The notes beneath the pieces were generated by a model. The model did not search any database and was not told where the DNA came from. It worked only from the letters and a program-made list of their open reading frames with translations. The translations under genes and the position numbers were made by a program. DNA of 64,000 nt from Zanthoxylum bungeanum (lineage: Eukaryota > Streptophyta > Magnoliopsida > Sapindales > Rutaceae), in assembly GCA_019454045.1 (NCBI GenBank), contig SKCR01047719.1:62001-126000 (forward strand), read 5' to 3'. Positions 44,387 through 53,759 of the stretch are shown here, piece after piece; positions within the stretch are counted from its first letter, which is position 1, and each line of letters begins with the position of its first letter.

Positions 44387-46038
44387 TGATCGGTGCGTAA
44401 TCACACGCGTATAACGCAAGCGCACGTACCGTTCAAGTAGTATAAAAATATTGATCCCACGAGGACTTAATTCCTACTGTTGTTATTAATTATTGATCTT
44501 ATTTATTTACAAGTATCTAATTAAGGGATAAGAGAAGGATTGCTTTTGGTTGGTTGAATGTGGATTTGCATAAATAAAATAAATAAAAGAAAATACTAAG
44601 AAAAATAAATAAAGACACAAAGATCTAGGGTTGTGATTCCACACAATATTATCCTAAAGATGAATATTATCATCAAGGAAGATCGTGGGCTATTGAATCT
44701 AAGGCTGAAACCTAAAATCCCTTCGTCAAGTTCATTTTAAGTTTACCAAATCAATCTTATTAATGGTCAATTAACAAGAAGCATTAAGCTTAAGACTCAA
44801 TAAACAAACTAAAGAATTACCCATAAAAAGAAAATCAAGTATTAAGTGTGTGGATATTGTGTTTCATCACTTCCCTAGAATAAAAATAAAATATTGGGGG
44901 TTGGGGGATCCACCTGTATTAATTCTAATTTAGAAATCTCCCTTATTATAATATAGAAATTATCAGTGATATTACCAACCGACCATATATGCGGTATCCT
45001 CATTAAGTCAGATTTTAATTAAGTTTGACTGACCATAAATGTGATATCATTATTTGTCCATAAACCAGCCATATAGGCGGTAATCATCTGTCACATAAAG
45101 ACCGGTCATATAGGCGGTGTCACATTATGTCAATTAATAAAACCAGCCATTAAGGCGGTATAACATTTTATGTTAAATTATAATTTTCCATATTATAATT
45201 AAGGGAGATTAATCTAAACTAAAATAATAAAAGCTTCACCCTTCCCCCAGCGGAAAATTAACTACAAAACATAAAAGTAAATAAAAGAAAATAAACTACT
45301 ACTAGTACTGAAAATAAAAATGCATAAATTAAATACTAAAAATAAATACAAACAAGATGCAATCCTTAAATTCCTTATAAAAACCTAAGGAAAGCATGAG
45401 AATTACAAATGAAATGGCTTGGTATTTATAGGAAAATCTAAAGGCTTCCACCAATTTCTCCACCAATTGCTCCACCAAACACTCCACCAAATCCTCCACC
45501 AAACACTCCACCAAACATGCCACAAGACACTCCACAAAACACTCCACCAAACATGCAAGCATGTTTTGTGGAAGTTTGACAATTGTAAATTGTCATTTTC
45601 CTTTTTTTTTTTTTTTTTTGATAATGACTTTAGTAATTACACAAAACACATTGGATTATTCGTTAATTTCGGTCTTGAAAACTTCGGAATTCGAAAATAT
45701 TTAAAATTTCAAAGTTGTAGATCTTTGAAGCTTCTTTAATTTGAAACTTGAATCCGCTCAATCGAATATCGGATGAAAAGGTTATTGCTAAAATACCAAA
45801 CTTGTGCAAAATTGGAATTTAGGACTGCACTTCGTGACGCTTACAGTAAATTTTCGTTTTTGACATTTTTTCCTCCAGATTTCATCGTTTTAACCCTGAG
45901 TTGATTCCATTAAGTCCAAATATTATTTTTATCTGTAAAATTAAAAAAAAAAAAAAAACATCAGAACGTTCATAAAACTCGAGAAACTATACAAAATATT
46001 AGGTTACGGAATAATAGTGATATAATTATCACTCATCA
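44387..46038 (-). mobile_element. A2: left (3') LTR
   Basis: This 1652-bp copy matches 49942-51800 but lacks about 200 bp around 44665 that the right copy retains. It contains the 12-bp array (45446-45556) just upstream, in sense, of a TATA box (sense CTATAAATACC, at about 45424-45434). The AAGGCGGTAT motif series is at 44985-45160. Confidence 0.88.
45446..45556. repeat. 12-bp array in A2 U3 (left LTR)
   Basis: About nine copies of a unit near CTCCACCAAACA occur head to tail. The minus-strand translation is an LVE(C/D) repeat, so the open frame there is low-complexity. The partner array is in the right LTR at 51236-51325. Confidence 0.9.
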
Positions 46039-47362
46039 CACCCCCAAACCTAATATTTTGCTAGTCCTCGAGAAAAAAAACAAAATAAAATAACATAAAC
46101 ATCTTTAAAATAAAATTAAGCTAAGCCACTTTCGTAGGGATCTCGGTTGCATTTAGCATATGCAACAAGCCTTTAAACCCATAGGTGTCCCTAGTGGACG
46201 AGTTGTAGTCTCGTGAGTGCTTACAGTGACGATACTCACAAACGTCTTATAAAAGTAAAAAGATAGTAAAAATAATTCACACAAAAGCAAAAAGACAAGA
46301 GAAAAGAGAATAAAAAAATTAGTGACTAAACATGTGAAACTTCTACTCCAAGTTAATAGTTGTTTTCTTTCTTTCTAAATTACCGAATAAGTAAATTCTC
46401 CGATTATTTTCACCATTCTTCATATACACAACCAACAAAATATTAATCAACTCATTTTGCCCACAATAGTCACAAGTGTAGTTGAAAAGAGAGTAATATT
46501 TTTGTCCTAAAGTTTTATCAGAATTCACACCTTTTTGTAGCAATGGAATAATTTTTTTTCTTTTTTTTTCTTTTTGAAATTTTTTTTTATTTATATACAA
46601 TATCTTCCATCTATGTAGCGAGCTTTGGGCCAGTGACTCCCTAACCAGTTGGCTTTAGGGCACTAGGTGTTAAGACACCCCTACGAACTTAATTACTCAG
46701 ACTTCAGATATATATATATATATTTTTGGCAACATCTTTGATCCATGTAATGAGCTTTGGGTCAGTGACTCCCAAACTAGTTGGCTTTAGGGCACTAGGT
46801 GTTAAGACATCACTACAGACTTAATAACTCGGATCTCAGACGTTTTTTTTATACACATTTTTTTAGATGTTTCCTCCAATTAAACTAGAGCATTGAATAT
46901 TACAAACCCGTCAATTACTTCTCATGTCCGTATGTTACCATGTATGTTGATAATACATGTCAACTGAGCATATGAAGATCTATTTTAGTCAGTATTATGG
47001 AGAATTCACAAATTAAATAATTCAAAAGGAAATAAACAAAAATTAACTTGTTCCGAAATAGGTTGAGATACGTCTCAGGAGTGGAAATTCCTTACACGGC
47101 TATCTCACACCAATTTCACCTAATTAATCAAATTAAAAACATAAAAAAAATTATATTTTAAATTTTTGGAAATTTTTCAATTTTTTTGTATTTTTCGAAA
47201 AAATTTGGACTAAAAATCTAATAAAAATAACACAAAATAAACAAGATATTAATCAATTATTCCCTCCCCCAAACCTAAATGAGACATTGTCCCCAATGTC
47301 TTAAACCGTAGAAGAATAGTTTAGAAGATCATACCTGGTTAACTGAAATTCTACGAAAAAAA
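46039..47362 (-). mobile_element. A2: 3' internal region
   Basis: In sense (right to left) it holds a purine-rich tract GGTTTGGGGGAGGG preceded by CATTGGGGACAATG (about 47264-47305), then AT-rich sequence. The diverged tandem ~125-bp units shared with A1 (46600-46830) and a small ORF (46600-46343) follow. The final polypurine tract AGGTTTGGGGGTG (46039-46051) is next to the LTR. The CATTGGGGACAATG/TTTGGGGGAG block is common near the 3' ends of plant Athila/Tat elements, so two such 3'-end signatures are present in one element. Confidence 0.65.
46343..46600 (-). CDS. Small ORF of unknown function in A2 3' region
   Basis: This 85-codon frame contains KGVNSDKTLGQKYYSL, a C-D-Y-C pair and RRIYLFGNLERKKT. 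I do not recognise it. It has a recognisable but interrupted counterpart in A1 (about 25060-25260), so it belongs to the element family rather than arising by chance. The lysine-rich N-terminus is partly a poly-A tract. The C-x2-C pair alone does not identify a domain. It may be a relic of a longer 3' ORF or simply conserved untranslated sequence. Confidence 0.3.
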   Translation of the reverse strand: MYINKKKFQKEKKRKKIIPLLQKGVNSDKTLGQKYYSLFNYTCDYCGQNELINILLVVYMKNGENNRRIYLFGNLERKKTTINLE

Positions 47363-48015
47363 TTACCGATTAAGATCTATGTCCAATTTACGCTTCTTAC
47401 CACAATTGCTATCTGACCAGTTCAACTTGGAAAGAATGGGGTCGATTCTTGGTTCAAAGGATAAGATTTGGTCAATTAATTCTTCAGCATTTGTTGCAGT
47501 GAGGAAAATATCTTGTACTGATTTTGCGACGAACTCATGTCTTTTGGCTTCCGTAAGAAATACAAACAGAAAATCGAAAAAATGATCAATGTTAAGTAAT
47601 CCAATGGGCTTCTGATGAATTTTCAAGTGCGCCCATGATGCCACCGTGAATATCTCTTCAAATGTTCCGAGCCCACCTGGTAAAGCAATAAACGTATCAG
47701 CGGTATTGACCATTTCAATGAGTTGTTCAGACATCCCGGAGACAATGCGTTCATCTCCATTTTTTTTTCGATTATGTGTTCGTCCGCCAAAGTTTTTGGA
47801 ATGATTCCCAAAACGTGACCGCCATCCTCCTGAACGGCTTTTGAAATGCTACCCATCAATCCAAGATTGCCACCGCCATATACTAGGTGCATATTTCGTT
47901 CTAGTATGACTCTCCCCGATTCCTTTGCAACCTCAATGAACTCTGGTTTATTACCAGAGTTGGATCCACAGAAAACACAAATTCGCTTGACTCGCTGCTG
48001 TGAAGTTGCTTCCAT
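47363..48015 (-). pseudogene. LOG-like: LOG-like cytokinin-activating phosphoribohydrolase, frameshifted, inside A2
   Basis: LOG enzymes release active cytokinin bases from cytokinin riboside 5'-monophosphates in the cytosol. Frame one starts at ATG 48015 (MEATSQQRVKRICVFCGSNS) and has the nucleotide-binding loop GGGNLGLMG at residues 47-55. The frame breaks in a nine-A run (47760-47768, sense) at about residue 85. The second frame continues with LPGGLGTFEE, near residues 112-121 in full-length numbering, and WAHLKIHQKPIGLLN, and ends KKRKLDIDLNR. Total length is about 217 residues, the usual LOG size. It is intronless, whereas most plant LOG genes have several introns. Gln replaces the usual Arg near residue 98. 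It lies in sense with A2. Without the frameshift it would be a near-complete LOG; as read it is a pseudogene. Confidence 0.9.
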
Positions 48016-48130
48016 TTTCTCTCTCTTATTTTGATGTATATATGGATGTGTCGAAAAGAGAAATGTAGAGCTGAATTTATAGAACCTGAAAATGGGTGAG
48101 TAATAGAAGCACTAATACCTGCCAAATGAT
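48016..48130 (-). promoter_or_regulatory. Promoter-like leader of the LOG-like gene
   Basis: Sense-strand sequence upstream of the ATG contains TTCTATAAATTCAGC (about 48070-48084), a good TATA-like element. It is followed by ~60 bp of pyrimidine- and AT-rich leader ending AAGAGAGAGAAA before ATG, typical of a plant 5' untranslated region. This suggests that the capture included more than coding sequence, or that the gene acquired a promoter. Prediction only. Confidence 0.4.
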
Positions 48131-48912
48131 AATATTAAATGAAAGTTAAAATAAATCGTGAAAAGTCAAAAAGTTTAGATCTTGTCAGCGAAAATAAAGG
48201 AAATAAAAACAGAAAAGCAAATCAAAGCAATTATTAAGGCAACGAAATTGTGTATGCAATACGCCACTAGCTTAGGATAAATTCATAAGGATGCGTCTCA
48301 AGAATTCATTCTTTACTCAGCCATCACAAATGAATTAGCTCTCTTCTTTGTGATTGCCAAACATCATTCATTCTGTCTTAAAATGCTCCATTTGTGCTTT
48401 TCCCTACAAAAATATCACAAAATATTAAAACTCTACAACATGTAAATACAAAATATGGAAATAGAATTTACAACAAATTGCATGGGTTGCCTCCCTGCTA
48501 GCGCTGAATTTTTCATCTTCAGCCAGACGTGACTGAAATCCATCTGTTAAGGAGGTTTCAGTGTCGTTTTGGATGTCCGATTAAAGACAATCCCATATGC
48601 GTTGCTTTTAAATGGTCTCTTCCAACGGTAAATTGGCAAAATGAGTTTTGTCTCATTCAGTGCTTGTGCCATCATTTTTATCTTTGTTGCTCCAATGGTT
48701 CCTGAAAAGATAGAAAGAAAATCAGGAGGCCTTATATGGTGCTTGACTTGGAATGAGAGTTCTATTCTGTCAAGTTTTTGGGCGATATATTTAATTTGTA
48801 CTCCTCAAAACAGTGATGTTTCTCTTGAATGTCCGAGATCTTTAACTTGGTCAGACTTTTGCTCCTCTATTTTCTCTATTTCTTGTTCCATCTTTTCTTC
48901 ACAAATGTATTT
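48131..48912 (-). mobile_element. A2: stretch between gag-like ORF and LOG
   Basis: No gene is seen. In sense it contains AGCGCTAGCAGGGAGGCAAC followed by CCATGC (about 48480-48506), a sequence common downstream of gag in Athila/Tat elements. The part nearest the LOG leader (48131-48480) is AT-rich and unassigned. The boundary of the acquired segment probably lies in 48100-48480 but cannot be fixed without a relative lacking LOG. Confidence 0.5.
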
Positions 48913-49806
48913 TTAAATTTCCTCATTCAGCTCTTCATCTGTCATCTGTGAAATGCATGCTCCATAAGTGTCAACCTGAGGATGTAAAGGGATGCCTGAT
49001 TTTAGGTCTTCATCCTCTGATATGACTGAAATGATTGGTTCAGGTAGATCTTCTTCAAACATTTGTGCAATGGATGCTCCAAGATCTTCATTTTGAGAAT
49101 ACAAAGTTTCATCCTCAATTTTTGTTGGCACAAACAGCTCAGCTTCTTCATCCTCATCAAAGTCTGAATAATAAAAATCAAATAGAGACTTTGCTGGTTC
49201 GGGCTCCTGAACTGATACCTCTGTTTCTTGATATTGTTCAGCATTTTCCTCTGCTAAAGTGTCATCATGAAATGCTTGGTACTCGAAGGCTTCCTCAGTG
49301 TCATCTGAAAATGCTCCTTGAGGTATGTAGCTCTGATTTTCTGTCAATTGTCTCGCTTGATCTATCATTCTCTGTATGGATTCTGCTTGTCTATGAAATT
49401 GTGCATCAATTTGAGATTCCTGTTCCTCGAGCCAATCTTTGAGCTTGTAAATCATCTGATCTTCCTCTGATAGTTCTGGTTCTTGATGAAGATCGTAGGT
49501 GGATGGTGGATAAGATGGAGAATAAGGTTCAGTGAAATATGATGGTTCTTCGTACCTTGAATGATTCTGATAATTCTGCCACCATGAAAGGTAAATGCAT
49601 TGATCGCTAGGGTGGTTACCATCACATATCTCACATCTCCCCATTGCATTCTGTTGAGCAAATGTAATATTTCTTGGTTCTGACATCCAGTGATAATTGT
49701 TGGGCTAGACAACGTGCCTCAGAAAACTGGATTGTTGCTCCCAGATTTGGGGTGTATCTTCTTCTAGTAAAGCTCGTAATCTTTCAATCTCCCAATAGTA
49801 TTCCAT
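48913..49806 (-). pseudogene. A2 gag-derived ORF with one stop
   Basis: It starts at ATG 49806 (MEYYWEIERLRALLEEDTPQ), collinear with the A1 ORF. A TAG at 49705-49707 replaces the glutamine found in A1; beyond it the frame is open for 257 codons. The zinc knuckle C-E-I-C-D-G-N-H-P-S-D-Q-C is intact (C-x2-C-x3-H-x4-C). It is followed by a Tyr/Pro-rich segment (YSPSYPPSTYD), a Gln-rich helix (QIDAQFHRQAESIQRMIDQA) and a long acidic tail (DFDEDEEAELF) ending LNEEI. I read it as a nucleocapsid-type protein left from gag; the acidic tail may have been added. There is no protease or pol after it. Confidence 0.7.
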
Positions 49807-49917
49807 TTCAACCACCTGAAAAATAAAATACAGAAATAAAAATTACAGATAAAAATAAAGAAAATTAGATACAAGTAAATTAGGTAGCTTCAAAATTAAT
49901 AACTCAAGAAAAATAAG

Positions 49918-49935
49918 TCCCCGGCAACGGCGCTA
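49918..49935 (-). other. A2 primer-binding site (tRNA-Asp type)
   Basis: The minus strand reads TAGCGCCGTTGCCGGGGA, one mismatch from the tRNA-Asp complement, six bases from the LTR start at 49942. It shows A2 is transcribed leftward. Confidence 0.88.
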
Positions 49936-49941
49936 AAAACT

Positions 49942-51800
49942 TGACCGGTGCGTAATCACACGCGTATAACGTAAACGCACATATCGTTCAAGTATTATAA
50001 AAATATCGATCCCACGAGTACTTAATTCCTACTGTTGTTATTAATTATTGATACTATTTATTTACAGGTATCTAATTAAGGGATAAGAGAATGATTGTTT
50101 TTCGTTGGTTAAATGTGGATTTTCTTAAATAAAATAAATAAAAGAAAATACTAAGAAAAATAAACAAAAGACACAAAGATCTAGGGTTATGATTCCACAC
50201 AATATTATCTTAAAGATGAATTGATTCTCTTATATATGTGTAATAAGTTAGTTTGCTAACCTGGAACACGAAGATATGCAAAAGCCTCTGTCGATTGTCA
50301 AACGCAAATACCTAAATAACCCAATTAATCATATGTCTATGTTAACAAAGTTACCTGAATTCATTAAGTTCAAGTTCCAAAAGTGGCTACCCCCGCCCGA
50401 CAGGTATCTGTCTATCCTGTAAGGAAATATATTAAAGGGTTATTTATCCTCAAGAAAGATCGTGGGCTATTGAATCTAAGGCTGAAACCTAGAATCCCTT
50501 CGTCAAGTTCATTTTAAGCTTACCAAATCAATCTTATTAATGGTCAATTAACAAGAAGCATTAAGCTTAAGACTCAATAAACAAACTAAAGAATTACCCA
50601 TAAAAAGAAAATCAAGTATTAAGTGTGTGGATATTGTGTTTCATCACTTCCCTAGAATAAAAATAAAATGTTGGGGGTTGTGGGATCCACCTGTATTAAT
50701 TCTGATTTAGAAATCTCCCTTATTATAATATAGAAATTATCAGTGATATTACCAACCGACCATATATACGGTATCCTCATTAAGTCAGATTTTAATTAAG
50801 TATGACCGACCATAAAGGCGGTATCATTATTTGTCCATAGACTACCTATATAGGCGGTAATCATCTGTCACATAAAGACCGGCCATATAGGCGGTGTCAC
50901 GTTATGTCAAATTAATAAAACCAGCCATTAAGGCGGTATAACCTTTTATGTTAAATTATAATTTTCCATATTATAATTAAGGGAGATTAATCTAAACTAA
51001 AATAATAAAAGCTTCACCCTTCCCCCAGCGGAAAATTAACTACAAAACATAAAAGTAAATAAAAGAAAATAAACTACTACTATTACTGAAAATAAAAATG
51101 CATAAATTAAATACTAAAAATAAATACAAATAGATGCAATCCTTAAATTCCTTACAAAAACCTAAGGAAAGCATGAGAATTACAAATGAAATGGCTTGGT
51201 ATTTATAGGAAAATCTAAAGGCTTCCACTAATTTATCCACCAATTGCTCCACCAAACACTCCACAAAATCCTCCACCAAACACTCCACCAAACATGCCAC
51301 AAGACACTCCACCAAACATGGAAGCATGTTTTGTGGAAGTTTGATAATTGTAAATTGTCATTTTCCATTTTTTTATTTTTTGATAATGACTTTAGTAATT
51401 ACATAAAAAAACATTGGATTATTCGTTAATTTCGGTCTTGAAAACCTTGGAATTCGAAAATATTTAAAATTTCAAAATTGTAGATCTTTGAAGCTTCTTT
51501 AATCTGCAACTTGAATACGCTCAATCGGATATCGGATGAAAAAGTTATGGTCAAAATACCAAACTTTCGCAAAATTGGAATTTAGGACTGCACTTCGTGA
51601 CGCTTACAGTAAATTTTCGTTTTTGACCTTTTTTCCTCTAGATTTCATTGTTTTAGCCATGAGTTGATTCTATTAAGTCCAAATATTATTTTTATCTGTA
51701 AAATAAATAAAAACATGTCAAAACGTTCATAAAACTCGAGAAACTATACAAAATATTAGGTTAAATGAGTGAGAAATAGTGATATAATTACCACTCATCA
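49942..51800 (-). mobile_element. A2: right (5') LTR
   Basis: The 1859-bp full-length LTR in minus orientation contains the repeated AAGGCGGTAT series (50750-50945). The 12-bp array is at 51236-51325, upstream in sense of TATA (about 51208-51216). It ends ACTCATCA and is followed by GTATG. Confidence 0.88.
51236..51325. repeat. 12-bp array in A2 U3 (right LTR)
   Basis: About seven copies of the CTCCACCAAACA unit are present, two or so fewer than in the left LTR. The arrays have changed copy number since insertion or during replication. Confidence 0.88.
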
Positions 51801-51805
51801 GTATG

Positions 51806-52790
51806 CTCATCATGGGACTAAATTTAAACGTCATAAACTCCACAAAGAAAATATTGAATTCGATATTTGATATTAAAGACATGGGAAAGGTTGATGTTAT
51901 CTTAGAAATTCAAATTCAAAAAAGTAGTGATGGTTATATACTTGGCCATCACACTATAAAGAAATAATTCTTCGAAAATTTGGACATTTTGAAAGAAATA
52001 TGTTTAAAAATCATTTTGATCCTAAGAGTACATTAAAGAAAAATATTGGTGATAATGTCACAATAAGAATACTCTCGTATAATTGGAACACTAAAGTACA
52101 TCACGAGTCACAATTAGAATACTCTCGTATAATTAGAACACTAAAGTACATCATGAATTATACTAGACCGGACATTTCTACTATGTGAATAGGTTGGCAA
52201 GGTATACTAGTAATCTTTCAAAAGATCATTAGGATGATTTGGTTCGAGTATTAAGATATTTATAATACACAATGAATTATGGATTGCATTATACAAATAT
52301 CCACTAGTTTTGGAAAGATATAGTGATGTTAATTGGATTTCAAATGATACGGAAAAAGCAACAAGTGGATATATTTTTACACTTGAAGGGGTTGCGGTAT
52401 TATGGAAATCACAAAAGTAAACGTATATAGCATGTTCAACAACGGAATTGGAATTCATAGCCTTGGATAAAATGGCTGAAGAAGCAGAATGAATAAAGAA
52501 TTTCTTGGAAGATATTCCAATATGGCCTCAACCTGTGACGACCATATTTGTACATTATAACTGCATAGCTGCAATTGGGAGATCAAATAGCTATATGTAT
52601 AATGGGAAGTCAAAGCACATAAGACGTCGACATAACACTATAAAACACATGCTCTCGACTAGTATTATTTCCATTGATTTTGTAAAATCATAAGAGAATA
52701 TTGCAGATCAATTAACAAAGGATATACCAAATGAGCAAATATTATATTTATCAAGGGGAATGAGCTTAAAGCCAGCACAATGAGAAGTAA
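51806..52790 (+). pseudogene. C1 C-terminal RT and RNase H
   Basis: It continues from the catalytic box: LIMGLNLNVINSTKK-type sequence, then SIFDIKDMGKVDVILEIQIQ and a degraded RT end. RNase H follows: [57 protein letters not shown] and YMYNGKSKHIRRRHN. The copia tail NIADQLTKDIPNEQILYLSR-GMSLKP ends near 52780. Numerous stops and a 47-bp tandem duplication (about 52066-52160, unit containing AATACTCTCGTATAATT) are present. This is the last recognisable part of C1. Confidence 0.88.
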
Positions 52791-53370
52791 CTTAGCGTAA
52801 ACCCAACCTAGCAAATTGGTAAACCAAGTCTAGGTTCAATGTGGAAAACTAGTTGGGTAAAACTCAAGTAATAAAGCATAGGAAGTTGCTCATTCTTATA
52901 ATAAGAAAAGTTATGATACCTATGACGATAAAAATGAATGACTAATAATTCTTAATGACACTAATAGAAGAATAAATTAGTATTGCATGATATTTATAAT
53001 CATTATGTTACATAAATTTGAGTAATGTGGGGTCGCATTTATGAGAATGAAATGGATAATTTCTATAAAGCTCATATGAATCTAGGATTATTCAGGACCA
53101 AAATGAACACAACTATATGAATCAAAAGGTGTCAAAATTCGAAATGTGTGATACTTATTGTCTTGATTTGCAAAATATTATGAATAGTTCAATATCTCAT
53201 ATACACACAGACAAATTGGTAAATCCAACAAGTACTTACTAAGGTAGGTTCAAGTTCAAAAGGCACATCTCCTAATGCATATCAATTTTAAGTTTTCTCC
53301 GGATCATGCTATGTACAATATTGCCACTATTTGCTATACAAATGTAGGGTATTATAAGAATTTGTATGAC
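52791..53370. other. No gene; probable C1 3' untranslated/LTR remains
   Basis: This AT-rich sequence directly follows the C1 RNase H tail. A 3' untranslated region, polypurine tract and LTR are expected here, but I found no partner repeat in the window to confirm an LTR. No ORF of interest is present. Confidence 0.35.
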
Positions 53371-53379
53371 AGAGGGCTA

Positions 53380-53690
53380 TTTATATTGGTTGTGACGCTA
53401 AATGTATGGCATTTAGCGTCACTATTTATATTCGACGCTAAATATTGACGATTTTTCTTATTTAGCATTAAAAAATAGTTAGCGAAGCTAAATGTCAAAA
53501 TTTATTGCGTCGAAATTTCGTTAGCGACGCTTAATGTTGTAATTTTAGTGTTGTTACTTCTGGCATCGCAATACATTGTTAATTTGAGCATTGTAATATT
53601 TTGGCGACGCTAAATTATGATTTGGGGATGATTTTCTCGGTGACGCTAAAACTTTGGATGCTAAAGATCGTATTTCTTGTAGCGATTACA
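53380..53690. mobile_element. CACTA-like subterminal repeats (non-autonomous fragment)
   Basis: At least seven copies of GACGCTAAAT or variants (GCGACGCTAAAT, TTTAGCGTCAC, GCGACGCTTAATG) occur in both orientations. The right edge TTTCTTGTAGCG resembles the complement of the CACTACAAGAAA terminus of plant CACTA (En/Spm) elements with one base changed. The left terminus was not found. The arrangement of clustered direct and inverted subterminal repeats is typical of these elements. Confidence 0.5.
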
Positions 53691-53759
53691 CATGTGGGCT
53701 CTAACTTGTTAGACATCTTTATAATAAATAACATTTATGTGATAGTTATATCGTATTTT

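Larger units (their letters stand above)
44387..51800 (-). mobile_element. A2: LOG-carrying Athila/Tat-related retrotransposon
   Basis: This 7414-bp element has LTRs at both ends (TGATCGGTGCG/TGACCGGTGCG...ACTCATCA) and a perfect GTATG target duplication (44382-44386, 51801-51805). The minus-strand tRNA-Asp primer site is beside the right LTR and the polypurine tract beside the left LTR. Sense order on the minus strand is: LTR, primer site, gag-derived ORF (49806-48913), a non-coding stretch, a LOG-like gene (48015-47363), a second purine-rich tract (about 47265-47285), a small ORF (46600-46343), polypurine tract, LTR. No protease, RT or integrase is visible, so it must be mobilised in trans. 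It is related to A1 and A0 but has a different U3 module. Confidence 0.9.
10372..52790 (+). mobile_element. C1: host Ty1/copia element, split into four pieces
   Basis: This is the backbone element. Pieces at 10372-11335, 39030-39854, 43461-44386 and 51806-52790 are in the canonical copia order gag, protease, integrase, RT, RNase H, all on the plus strand. They rejoin in coding sense when the three insertions and one target duplication each are removed; for example the protease-side frame continues directly into KLNIIVDAIINE. TSDs are GCTGT/GTTGT (E1), GCAGC (solo LTR) and GTATG (A2). Stops and frameshifts in every piece show it is long dead. The 5' end is cut by the hAT remnant, and no convincing LTR was found at either end. 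Confidence 0.85.

Noticed and set aside
45329..45562. Minus-strand frame with an LVECLVE repeat
   Set aside because: It is a translation of the 12-bp LTR array. The same pattern appears at 51040-51327 with different copy number.
47363..48015. LOG-like region as an active host gene
   Set aside because: It has a frameshift, lies wholly within an LTR element with target duplications, and has lost a conserved active-site Arg. Treated as transposon-borne pseudogene unless reads correct the A run.
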